From assembly GCF_034675905.1 (NCBI RefSeq), contig NZ_JAUCCV010000009.1, positions 62,001 to 126,000 of the forward strand: 64,000 bases of DNA, given 5' to 3'. Each line of letters starts with the position of its first letter. Position 1 is the first letter of the stretch. Of this stretch, positions 43,508-51,403 are shown one piece after another. The DNA is from Castellaniella sp034675905. Its GTDB lineage: Bacteria; Pseudomonadota; Gammaproteobacteria; Burkholderiales; Burkholderiaceae_B. A program made the position numbers and the translations under genes. The notes beneath the pieces are model-generated. The model was not told where the DNA came from and did not search any database. It worked only from the letters and a program-made list of their open reading frames with translations.

Positions 43508-44115
43508 GAGCTGATGTGGAGGCTGATCAGGCGGTCCAGGGCGCCGGCTTCGCGTTCCATGGTGTGCAGGAAATATTCCACACGGGAGCGGAAGTAGCGA
43601 TGAAAAATCAGCGCCGGGATGGCGATCAGAATGCCGAAGCCGGTGTTGTACAGCGCGATGGCGATGCCATGGGCCAGCAACGCCGGGTTGCCGCTGCCGG
43701 TCGGGTCGTAGGCGCCGAAGATCTCAATCATGCCGACGACGGTGCCGAACAGCCCCAGCAGCGGCGCCACCACGGAGATGGTGGCCAGACCGGCCAGGTA
43801 GCGGTTCAGGCGCCAGGAGACGTCCCGCCCGACGGCCTCGATGGCGGCTTGACGCAGGGCGTCGGTTTGGCGGCGCTGGGCGACGACTTCGGCCAGGATG
43901 CGGCCCATGGCGCTGCTGCGCGCCAGGCGCAGCACGGCGTCGGGTTCATCCTGCTGGCGGCGCATCAATTCCAGTACCTGTTCGGGCAGGCCGCGGGGCA
44001 TGATCTGGCTGGGCCGCAGGGCCAGGAAACGTTCTATGATGATCGCCAGCGTGATGACCGAGGTGGTCACCAGTAGCCAGATGGGCCAGCCGGCCGCGTG
44101 GATGATGTCCAGCAA
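43504..44115 (-). CDS. exbB: ExbB/TolQ/MotA-family proton channel protein
   Basis: ExbB (203 residues) forms the membrane pentamer of the ExbBD motor. Three membrane helices are visible (about 10-30, 108-135 and 150-172) with the family signature LATISVVAPLLGLFGTVVGMI, cited in part, and NPALLAHGIAIALYNTGFG. It heads the exbB-exbD-lpxK-Trm112-kdsB-adk run, linking envelope energy with lipid A supply; no tonB is adjacent. Confidence 0.94.
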   Translation of the reverse strand: MLDIIHAAGWPIWLLVTTSVITLAIIIERFLALRPSQIMPRGLPEQVLELMRRQQDEPDAVLRLARSSAMGRILAEVVAQRRQTDALRQAAIEAVGRDVSWRLNRYLAGLATISVVAPLLGLFGTVVGMIEIFGAYDPTGSGNPALLAHGIAIALYNTGFGILIAIPALIFHRYFRSRVEYFLHTMEREAGALDRLISLHISS

Positions 44116-44227
44116 GATCGGTTCCTTTGTGGTCAGTGGGGCGGGGCGATAGTTTCCTATTTTATCCTCAGGGCGTGAAATCGGGCTTTACCCAGGTAAA
44201 GTCCCGTGTCGTAAGGCTTTCCAGAGA

Positions 44228-44262
44228 GTATCCACAGATTCTGTGGATAATTCTGTGTATAA
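44228..44262. promoter_or_regulatory. Three DnaA-box-like 9-mers
   Basis: GTATCCACA (44228-44236, 8 of 9), then TGTGGATAA (44242-44250, perfect TTATCCACA on the minus strand) and TGTGTATAA (44254-44262, perfect TTATACACA on the minus strand). The first two face each other around a short centre. Confidence 0.6.
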
Positions 44263-44439
44263 AGATCCCCAGGCGCATGATTCAAGCCGTCTGGCGGTCG
44301 ATTGGCTATTTTTTGCACACCTGGGCTGTATTTATATTTTTGTTATTAATCAATTGGTTATGGTTGATTCTTTAGAATTCATCTGATGATTGTCTCGTGC
44401 AAGCCCGAAAATAGGCCTGTTTGACAAAAAAAGGTTTTC

Positions 44440-44448
44440 TGTGGATAG
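44440..44448 (-). promoter_or_regulatory. Fourth DnaA-box-like 9-mer
   Basis: TGTGGATAG reads CTATCCACA on the minus strand, 8 of 9 to the DnaA consensus, only 6 bases before the xseA start. Confidence 0.45.
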
Positions 44449-44454
44449 GTTTTC

Positions 44455-45759
44455 ATGAATTTTCCGGATCAAGCGCCCGCCAGTAATGGTTTTCCAGCGG
44501 ATGATGTGGTACTTAGCGTTGCGCAGCTCAATCGCCAGGTGGCCCGCTTGCTGGAAGCCGGCATGCCGCGCCTGTGGGTGGCAGGGGAAATCTCCAACTT
44601 CACCCGGGCGGCATCGGGCCATTGGTATTTTTCCATCAAGGATGAGTCCGCCGCAGTGCGGGCTCTCATGTTTCGCGGGCGGACCCAGACGGTGGGTTTT
44701 GTGCCGGAAGTCGGCGGGCGCTATGAATTCCGGGTGCAGGTTTCTTTATATGAGCCACGCGGGGATTATCAGGTTCAGGTCGAGGCTATGCGGCGGGCCG
44801 GTCGTGGGGATTTGCACGAGGCTTTCTTGCGCTTGAAGGATCAGTTGACCCGCGAGGGTCTGATCGATGCCGAGCGCCGCCGTGCCATATCGGCGATGCC
44901 GCAAACCGTGGGGGTGGTGACGTCCTTGGCTGCAGCCGCCTTGCGGGATGTGCTGTCGGTCATGGCGCGTCGTGCGCCGCATGTGCGGGTGATTCTGTAT
45001 CCGGCCCCCGTGCAGGGGCGCGAGGCGGCTGCCCAGCTATGTCTGGCCCTGGACCAGGCAGCGGCTCGGGCCGAGATCGATGTGCTGCTGCTGGTGCGCG
45101 GCGGCGGCAGCCTGGAAGATCTGTGGTGCTTCAATGACGAGGCCTTGGCGCGGCGCATTGCGGCCAGTCCGGTGCCGGTCATCAGTGGCGTCGGGCATGA
45201 GACGGATTTCACGATTGCGGACTTTGTGGCCGACCTGAGAGCGCCGACCCCGACGGCGGCGGCGGAACTGTGTTGCGATAGCCGGGATCAGCTGCTGGGG
45301 CAGTTACGTGCCGCCTCAGACGATCTGGCGCGTGCGCAGCGCCGCCGTCTGGAAACCGCCGCCATGCGCCTGGATCGGGCGGCGGCGCAGCTGGTGTCGC
45401 CGGTGCAGCGCTTGCACATGCATCGTCAGCGTTTGCGGGCCGCCATCCAGCATCTGGCGACGCCGGTATCCGGGCAGGTGCGTCAGCGGGAACAAAGCCT
45501 GCACCGGGCAGGCGAACGCCTGCAGGCGGGCATGGATCGTCTGTTGCAGCGGGGTGGCCGCCGTTTGGCGGTGGCCGAGGGCACGCTGCGGGCGCTGGAC
45601 CCCCGCGCCGTGCTGACGCGGGGCTACGCCATCGTGCGCGGCCCGGGCGGGGAGATCGTCAAAAATGCGTTAGACTTAAACGTTGATGCGCGTCTCGATA
45701 TTGAATTCGCACAGGGCCGGGCTCAGGCTACAGTGGTTCGTGCCGATACGCTGCTCTAG
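44455..45759 (+). CDS. xseA: Exodeoxyribonuclease VII large subunit
   Basis: XseA is the catalytic subunit of exonuclease VII, which trims single-stranded DNA. The 434-residue protein has the N-terminal OB fold (RLWVAGEISNFTRAASGHWYF), the catalytic region (RGGGSLEDLWCFNDEALARRI and GHETDFTIADFVADLRAPTP), a coiled coil and a short C-terminal segment (ALDPRAVLTRGYAIV). XseB is not in the window. A ribosome site is not obvious; a DnaA-like box overlaps the leader. Confidence 0.96.
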   Translation: MNFPDQAPASNGFPADDVVLSVAQLNRQVARLLEAGMPRLWVAGEISNFTRAASGHWYFSIKDESAAVRALMFRGRTQTVGFVPEVGGRYEFRVQVSLYEPRGDYQVQVEAMRRAGRGDLHEAFLRLKDQLTREGLIDAERRRAISAMPQTVGVVTSLAAAALRDVLSVMARRAPHVRVILYPAPVQGREAAAQLCLALDQAAARAEIDVLLLVRGGGSLEDLWCFNDEALARRIAASPVPVISGVGHETDFTIADFVADLRAPTPTAAAELCCDSRDQLLGQLRAASDDLARAQRRRLETAAMRLDRAAAQLVSPVQRLHMHRQRLRAAIQHLATPVSGQVRQREQSLHRAGERLQAGMDRLLQRGGRRLAVAEGTLRALDPRAVLTRGYAIVRGPGGEIVKNALDLNVDARLDIEFAQGRAQATVVRADTLL

Positions 45760-45807
45760 GCTTGCGACCCCCTTTGGGTTCGTGTCATGTTTTTTGAAGG
45801 AAATGTC

Positions 45808-46386
45808 ATGGCTTTTACTCTGCCGCCGCTACCTTATGCGATGGACGCGCTCGCGCCCCATATTTCCAAGGAAACCCTGGAATTCCACTACGGCAAGCAC
45901 CACCAGGCCTATGTCACCAACCTGAACAAGGCGGTGGAAGGCACGGAACTCGCCGGGCTCAGTCTGGAAGACGTCATCCGTCAATCCACGGGCGGGGTGT
46001 TCAACAACGCCGCCCAGGTCTGGAATCACACTTTCTACTGGAACAGCCTGTCTCCTAAAGGCGGCGGCGTCCCTAGCGGCGCTCTGCGCCAAGCGATCGA
46101 AGCCAAATGGGGCAGCGTCGATGCCTTCAAGGATGCGTTTTCCAAGTCCGCGGCCGGCAATTTCGGGTCTGGTTGGACCTGGCTGGTGAAGAAACCCGAC
46201 GGCACGCTGGACATCGTCAATACCGGCAATGCCGGCACCACGGTCAATACCGCCGACAAGGCGCTGCTGACCTGTGACGTCTGGGAACACGCCTACTACA
46301 TCGATTATCGCAATGCCCGCCCCAAATACCTGGAACACTTCTGGGATCTGGTGAACTGGGACTTCGCGGCCAGCAACCTGGGCTGA
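45808..46386 (+). CDS. sodB: Iron superoxide dismutase
   Basis: SodB converts superoxide to peroxide and oxygen in the cytoplasm. The 192-residue protein has metal ligands in EFHYGKHHQAYV (His27), VWNHTFYW (His), and DVWEHAYYIDYRN (Asp and His). AGNFGSGWTWLV is typical of iron forms. The start at 45808 is preceded by GAAGGAA. A hairpin terminator follows. Confidence 0.97.
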   Translation: MAFTLPPLPYAMDALAPHISKETLEFHYGKHHQAYVTNLNKAVEGTELAGLSLEDVIRQSTGGVFNNAAQVWNHTFYWNSLSPKGGGVPSGALRQAIEAKWGSVDAFKDAFSKSAAGNFGSGWTWLVKKPDGTLDIVNTGNAGTTVNTADKALLTCDVWEHAYYIDYRNARPKYLEHFWDLVNWDFAASNLG

Positions 46387-46428
46387 TCGCAGCCGGACTG
46401 GCGATGCGCCAGCCCTGGACGCTGAAAG

Positions 46429-46456
46429 GACAAAGGCAGCTTCGGCTGCCTTTGTC
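46429..46456. terminator. Hairpin terminator between sodB and DUF192 gene
   Basis: GACAAAGGCAGC pairs perfectly with GCTGCCTTTGTC around a TTCG tetraloop. The 12-bp stem ends in a T-rich part. The two flanking genes converge here. Confidence 0.75.
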
Positions 46457-46480
46457 ATGGGGGCAAGACGATAGCGTCTG

Positions 46481-46942
46481 TCAGCGCCGGGCCGGAATGC
46501 CGTGTATCGGGTCGCCGGCCTGGATGCCAGCGCGCTTGAACCAGCCCTGATTCATCTCCAGCGTCGTCGTGATGAGGGATGGGGGGCAGTGCGGGCTCAG
46601 GTCATGCGGCTGCATGTCCTGGATCGAGACGATGCGCCCCTGCTCGTCGATGAAGGCGATCGACAGGGGGATCAAGGTGTTTTTCATCCAGAAACAGTAG
46701 ATGTCCGGCGGTCCCAGCGCGAACAGCATGCCGGCGTTGGCGGGCAGGCTGGGGCGGTCCATCAGGCCGGTTTGCAGGGTTTCCGGAGTGTCGGCCAGTT
46801 CGGCCTGTATCGTGTGCGCGCCGATCTGCAGCGTGACGGCAGGCAGGGGCGGCTGGGCATGGGTCGGACCGCTGGTGGCAGTCAGCAGGGCTGCCAGCGC
46901 CAGCAGACGCCGGATGCCAAGGGGGATGCGGTGAGCGGACAT
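46481..46942 (-). CDS. DUF192 family exported protein
   Basis: This 153-residue protein has an N-terminal signal segment (LLALAALLTATSGPTHAQ). The DUF192 domain follows (GLMDRPSLPANAGMLFALG, FWMKNTLIPLSIAFIDEQG, IQDMQPHDLSPHCP). The family has a small beta-barrel fold of unknown function, often near envelope genes. The start is uncertain: ATG at 46942 has no ribosome site and stands just behind a strong terminator; ATG at 46990 would lie upstream of that terminator. Confidence 0.82.
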   Translation of the reverse strand: MSAHRIPLGIRRLLALAALLTATSGPTHAQPPLPAVTLQIGAHTIQAELADTPETLQTGLMDRPSLPANAGMLFALGPPDIYCFWMKNTLIPLSIAFIDEQGRIVSIQDMQPHDLSPHCPPSLITTTLEMNQGWFKRAGIQAGDPIHGIPARR

Positions 46943-46944
46943 GT

Positions 46945-46972
46945 AAAAAGCAGGACCCGTGGAGGGTCCTGC
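46945..46972 (-). terminator. Terminator of the cold-shock gene
   Basis: GCAGGACCC pairs with GGGTCCTGC around a 5-base loop, and on the minus strand five T follow. It lies 34 bases behind the cold-shock gene stop and immediately before the DUF192 start. Confidence 0.88.
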
Positions 46973-47006
46973 ATCGCGGTAAAATGCCAAGAAGTATCCT
47001 GCGAAA

Positions 47007-47246
47007 TCAGGCGGCAGTAATATTCAGGGCTTGTTTGCCTTTCGGACCCTGCGCGATATCGAAAGCGACCTTCTGACCCTCTTTCAGGGTTTTGAAGCCG
47101 TTCATCTGGATCGATGAAAAATGAGCGAAAAGGTCTTCGCCCCCATTATCAGGGGTAATGAAGCCAAAGCCTTTGGCGTCATTGAACCATTTAACCGTGC
47201 CAGTTAGTTTTTGTGATTCTCCGGTATTTTCGATGGATTCCGACAT
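47007..47246 (-). CDS. cspA: Cold-shock domain protein
   Basis: This 79-residue protein is one cold-shock domain, a single-strand nucleic-acid binding barrel. RNP1 (KGFGFITP) and RNP2 (DLFAHFSSI) motifs are intact. A 12-residue polar N-terminal extension (MSESIENTGESQ) precedes the usual start of the domain (KLTGTVKWFNDAK). Such proteins act as RNA chaperones; whether it is cold-induced is unknown. Confidence 0.93.
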   Translation of the reverse strand: MSESIENTGESQKLTGTVKWFNDAKGFGFITPDNGGEDLFAHFSSIQMNGFKTLKEGQKVAFDIAQGPKGKQALNITAA

Positions 47247-47380
47247 GCAAACTGCCTCTAATGTGTAGGGTTAAGCGGCCCCGGCCGGCCGAAATGATAG
47301 CGGCGACCTGCGGGACACGTCGATCATGCTGAATTCCACTGCCTTCAGTCAACTATGGAAACCACTAGGTTTTAACGCGC

Positions 47381-47704
47381 ATGCCCACAGTCATTCACAA
47401 TCAGCGTGAGCTGGTGCGCGAGGCCTTGCCGGTGCGGCTGGCGCCGCCGCCCATGTATCAGGTCGTGCTGCTCAACGATGATTACACTCCCATGGATTTC
47501 GTCGTGCTCGTGCTGCGGCAGGTCTTTCACAAGACGGATGCCGAGGCCGAACGCGTCATGCTGCAGGTTCACCACGAGGGGCGCGGGGTTTGCGGCATCT
47601 ATACCCGAGACATTGCCGCCACACGTGTCGAGACCGTGCTGCACATGGCGCATGCCGATCAGCATCCGCTGCAATGCCTGATGGAACCTGTTGCCCTGTT
47701 CTAG
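47381..47704 (+). CDS. clpS: ClpAP adaptor protein ClpS
   Basis: ClpS delivers N-degron substrates to ClpAP. The 107-residue protein has the ligand-pocket motif LLNDDYTPMDFVVLVL, then VHHEGRGVCGIYTRDIAATRVE. A short disordered N-terminal tail engages ClpA. clpA follows 130 bp later, the usual order. Confidence 0.96.
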   Translation: MPTVIHNQRELVREALPVRLAPPPMYQVVLLNDDYTPMDFVVLVLRQVFHKTDAEAERVMLQVHHEGRGVCGIYTRDIAATRVETVLHMAHADQHPLQCLMEPVALF

Positions 47705-47834
47705 GGTGTTGGCGGCATCGATTCCATGGGCGTCTTGGGGATTGCCCCGACAAGGCGCAAACAACGACGGTCCGTTTTAGTCATAGAATAGACGCAATGG
47801 ATTGCTTGGTCCGCTCCGAATCAATGGAGGAAGC

Positions 47835-50153
47835 GTGATTTCCGAAGAACTTGAAGTCAGCCTGCATATGGCGTTCGTCGAGGCCCGTGCGGCCCGGCAC
47901 GAATTCATCACCGTAGAGCACCTGCTGCTCTCCCTGCTGGATAATGCTTCAGCGGTCGAGGTCCTGCGCGCCTGCGCAGCCGACATCGAACTGCTGCGTC
48001 AGGATCTGCGCAAATTCATCATCGAAAATACGCCGGTGTTTCCGGGCGACGGCGAGGTCGATACCCAGCCGACCTTGGGGTTTCAGCGCGTCATTCAGCG
48101 GGCCATCATGCATGTGTCCTCGAACGGCTCGAACAAGACCGCCGTCACCGGGGCCAACGTCCTGGTGGCCATGTATGGCGAAAAAGACTCGCATGCCGTG
48201 TATTTCCTGGTCCAGCAGGGGGTGTCGCGCCTGGATGTCGTCAATTATCTGTCGCACGGCATCACCAAGGCGCCAGAGGAACCCTTGGCAGCGGACAATC
48301 CGCGGCTCGAGCCGCCGGCTGCCGAACCCAAAGCCGAACAGCAGAAATCCCCGCTGGAAACCTACGCTACCGATCTGAATGCCGAAGCGTTGAAAGGCCA
48401 TATCGATCCCCTGATCGGCCGCGAAGACGAGGTCGAGCGGGTCATCCAGGTGCTGTGCCGCCGGCGCAAAAACAACCCCTTGCTGGTGGGCGAGGCCGGG
48501 GTGGGCAAGACGGCGATTGCCGAAGGCCTGGCTTGGCGTATTACCCAAGGCGATGTGCCCGAGGTCCTGAATCAGACCCAGGTCTATGCGCTGGATATGG
48601 GGGCGCTGCTGGCCGGTACCAAATACCGGGGGGATTTCGAACAGCGCCTGAAATTGGTGCTCAAAGCCCTGAAGGACAATCACCACGCGGTGCTGTTCAT
48701 CGACGAGATCCACACGCTGATCGGCGCCGGCTCGGCGTCGGGCGGCACCCTGGATGCGTCGAACCTGCTCAAGCCCGCCCTGTCGTCCGGGTATCTGAAA
48801 TGCATCGGCGCCACCACGTATACCGAATACCGGGGCATCTTCGAAAAAGACCACGCCTTGGCGCGACGCTTCCAGAAGATCGACGTGCCGGAACCCACGG
48901 TGGAACAGACCATCCGCATCCTGCGCGGGCTCAAAGCCCGTTTCGAGGCGCATCATCAGGTGCGCTATTCGGCGGCGGCCATTACCGCGGCGGCTGAATT
49001 GGCTGCCCGGCACATCAGCGACCGCTTCTTGCCGGACAAGGCCATCGACGTCATCGACGAGGCCGGCGCCGCGCAGCGCTTGCTGCCCAAATCGCGGCAG
49101 AAAAAAATCATCGGTCAGGCGGAAATCCAGGCCACTGTGGCGCGGATCGCCCGGATCCCGCCGCAGAACGTGTCCAACGACGATCGCAATAAGCTGGCCA
49201 CCCTGGAACGCGACCTGAAGGCCGTGGTCTTTGGTCAGGATCAGGCGATTTCCGCTCTGGCGGCATCGATCAAAATGGCGCGTTCAGGGCTGGGCCGGCC
49301 CGACAAGCCGATCGGCTGCTTCCTGTTTTCAGGGCCGACCGGGGTGGGCAAGACCGAGGTCGCCCGCCAGTTGGCCTTTGTGTTGGGCATCGAGCTCTTG
49401 CGTTTCGATATGTCCGAATACATGGAACGTCATACGGTATCGCGCCTGATCGGGGCGCCGCCGGGCTACGTGGGATTTGATCAAGGGGGCTTGCTGACCG
49501 AAGCCGTGACCAAGCAGCCGCATTGCGTGCTGCTGCTCGACGAAATCGAAAAAGCCCATCCGGATGTCTACAACATTCTGCTGCAGGTCATGGACCATGG
49601 CACGCTGACCGACAACAACGGTCGCAAGAGCGATTTCCGTAATGTGATTCTGGTCATGACGACCAATGCCGGCGCCGATACCCTGAACCGCAATGCCATC
49701 GGTTTTGCCACACCGGCGCGCGCTGGCGACGAAATGTCCGAGATCAAACGCCAGTTCACACCGGAATTCCGCAACCGCCTGGATGCCATCATCGGCTTTT
49801 CCGTGTTGCCGCGTGACGTCATCCTGCGGGTGGTGGATAAGTTCCTCATGCAGCTGGAAGACCAGTTGCATGAAAAGCATGTGGATGTCCTGTTCACGAC
49901 CGCGTTGCGGGAACACCTGGCGCATGCGGGCTTTGATCCGACCATGGGGGCGCGGCCCATGCAGCGCCTGATCCAGGACACCATCCGCCGGGCGCTGGCC
50001 GACGAGCTGCTGTTCGGACGGCTGGTGCATGGCGGGCGGGTGCAGGTCGACCTGGATGCTCAGGATCAGGTGGTGCTGAGCTTCCCGGACGGTCCGGATG
50101 ACGCCGGCGCAGTGCCGACACCGTCCCATCCTGAGCCCGAGCTCGTGGATTGA
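47835..50153 (+). CDS. clpA: ATP-dependent Clp protease ATP-binding subunit ClpA
   Basis: ClpA unfolds substrates and feeds them to ClpP. The product is 772 residues from a GTG start preceded by GGAGGAA. It has the N-domain (ISEELEVSLHMAFVEARAA), first AAA+ module (GEAGVGKTAIAEGLA; LFIDEIHTLIGAG) and second AAA+ module (GPTGVGKTEVARQLA; LLLDEIEKAHPDVYNILLQV). The ClpP loop region (IGF-type: RNAIGFATPA) is also seen. Length fits ClpA, not ClpB (no long middle coil). Confidence 0.97.
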   Translation: MISEELEVSLHMAFVEARAARHEFITVEHLLLSLLDNASAVEVLRACAADIELLRQDLRKFIIENTPVFPGDGEVDTQPTLGFQRVIQRAIMHVSSNGSNKTAVTGANVLVAMYGEKDSHAVYFLVQQGVSRLDVVNYLSHGITKAPEEPLAADNPRLEPPAAEPKAEQQKSPLETYATDLNAEALKGHIDPLIGREDEVERVIQVLCRRRKNNPLLVGEAGVGKTAIAEGLAWRITQGDVPEVLNQTQVYALDMGALLAGTKYRGDFEQRLKLVLKALKDNHHAVLFIDEIHTLIGAGSASGGTLDASNLLKPALSSGYLKCIGATTYTEYRGIFEKDHALARRFQKIDVPEPTVEQTIRILRGLKARFEAHHQVRYSAAAITAAAELAARHISDRFLPDKAIDVIDEAGAAQRLLPKSRQKKIIGQAEIQATVARIARIPPQNVSNDDRNKLATLERDLKAVVFGQDQAISALAASIKMARSGLGRPDKPIGCFLFSGPTGVGKTEVARQLAFVLGIELLRFDMSEYMERHTVSRLIGAPPGYVGFDQGGLLTEAVTKQPHCVLLLDEIEKAHPDVYNILLQVMDHGTLTDNNGRKSDFRNVILVMTTNAGADTLNRNAIGFATPARAGDEMSEIKRQFTPEFRNRLDAIIGFSVLPRDVILRVVDKFLMQLEDQLHEKHVDVLFTTALREHLAHAGFDPTMGARPMQRLIQDTIRRALADELLFGRLVHGGRVQVDLDAQDQVVLSFPDGPDDAGAVPTPSHPEPELVD

Positions 50154-51403
50154 TGGGGGCAGGCAGGGGTTTGCGGCCGCTGATCGCCTGCCCGCATTGC
50201 GATACGCTGCATCAGCGACTGTTCCTGGAGGTTCGGGGGCAGGCCGCCTGCCGCTGCTGCGACACGGTGCTATACCGGCGCGGCATCTTCAGTCTGAACC
50301 AATGGCTGGCTCTGGCATGGACGACGCTGCTGGTCTTTGCCCTGGCTCAGGGCTTTCCTTTGGCGGTGTTGTCGGTTCAGGGGCTGGACATCACCTTGAC
50401 CTTCTGGGGTGCTTTGCGCCTGTGCTGGGATCGGGGCTATTACGGCGTCTCGGTCATGACCGGCCTGGTCGGTTTCTGGATTCCGCTGCTGCAGATTGTG
50501 CTGACGCTCTGGGTGATGCAGGCGATTGTCAGGCGGCGTCTGCCGCCGGACATGGGGCGTACTTTGCGTTGGCTGGCGCGTCTGGCCCCTTGGTCGATGG
50601 CGCCCGTTCTGGTGCTGGGGGTGCTGGTGGCGGTCGTCAAGGTGGCCGGTATGGCTCGCTTGCAGATTCAGCCGGGGCTGCTGGGATTTTTTGCGCTCAG
50701 CTTCCTGCTGTCGGGCTTGTCCCGATGGGATGCGCAAGCGCTGTGGCGCGAGGCTGAAGACGCTGGCATGGCGCCGATGTCAGGCGCGCAGGGGGCGGGA
50801 GCGGTGTGCGAATCCTGTGGCTATGTGCAGGCGCCTGGCGGGCGGCGTTGCCGGCGGTGTGCTGCTTCCATGGGGCCGCATCGCCACGGTACCGCCCCCG
50901 AGGTCTGGGCGCTGCTGCTGGCGGCGACGATTTTCTATATTCCGGCCAATGTACTGCCTATCATGCGGGTGCAGACGCTGCTGGGCAGCAGCAATCACAC
51001 GATCCTGGGCGGCGTGATCGAGCTGTGGCGCATGGGATCCTGGGATCTGGCCGTGATCGTCTTTGTCGCCAGTGTCTTGGTGCCGGTCACCAAGCTGCTG
51101 GCCTTGTCCTTTCTGTTGCTGCGCACCGAGCCGCGCGGAGGGCGCATTCAGCGCCAACGCACCCGTCTATATGCGGTGGTGGAATTCATCGGCCAGTGGT
51201 CGATGCTGGATGTCTTTGTGGTGGTGCTGATGGTGGCCATGGTGAATTTTCCGGGATTGTCACGCATCGATGTCGGCCCGGCCGCCTTGAATTTCGGGGC
51301 CGTGGTGGTTCTGACCATGTGGGCGGCCATGCGTTATGATCCCCGTCTGGGTTGGGACCGTCTGCGGGCGGCGAATGTCCGCGAGAAAAACCATGACGAT
51401 TGA
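50153..51403 (+). CDS. pqiA: Intermembrane transport protein PqiA
   Basis: PqiA (416 residues) is the inner-membrane part of the Pqi lipid-transport system. Two similar halves each open with a four-Cys zinc ribbon (CPHCDTLH...CRCC; CESCGYV...CRRC) followed by four membrane helices with the family pattern (TIFYIPANVLPIM; WSMLDVFVVVLMV). Its ATG overlaps the clpA stop (TGATG). pqiB overlaps it by 11 bases. Confidence 0.93.
   Translation: MGAGRGLRPLIACPHCDTLHQRLFLEVRGQAACRCCDTVLYRRGIFSLNQWLALAWTTLLVFALAQGFPLAVLSVQGLDITLTFWGALRLCWDRGYYGVSVMTGLVGFWIPLLQIVLTLWVMQAIVRRRLPPDMGRTLRWLARLAPWSMAPVLVLGVLVAVVKVAGMARLQIQPGLLGFFALSFLLSGLSRWDAQALWREAEDAGMAPMSGAQGAGAVCESCGYVQAPGGRRCRRCAASMGPHRHGTAPEVWALLLAATIFYIPANVLPIMRVQTLLGSSNHTILGGVIELWRMGSWDLAVIVFVASVLVPVTKLLALSFLLLRTEPRGGRIQRQRTRLYAVVEFIGQWSMLDVFVVVLMVAMVNFPGLSRIDVGPAALNFGAVVVLTMWAAMRYDPRLGWDRLRAANVREKNHDD

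Larger units (their letters stand above)
44116..44454. promoter_or_regulatory. Divergent exbB / xseA region with AT-rich core
   Basis: This 339-bp gap holds no credible gene. It has DnaA-box-like sites (see 44228-44448), an AT-rich stretch at about 44290-44400, and a perfect -35 hexamer TTGACA at 44421-44426 before xseA whose -10 would overlap the last DnaA-like box. Promoters for exbB (minus) must also lie here. Confidence 0.6.

Noticed and set aside
44127..44375. 82-residue plus-strand frame upstream of xseA
   Set aside because: It runs through the DnaA-like boxes and AT-rich stretch, lacks a ribosome site and resembles no family.
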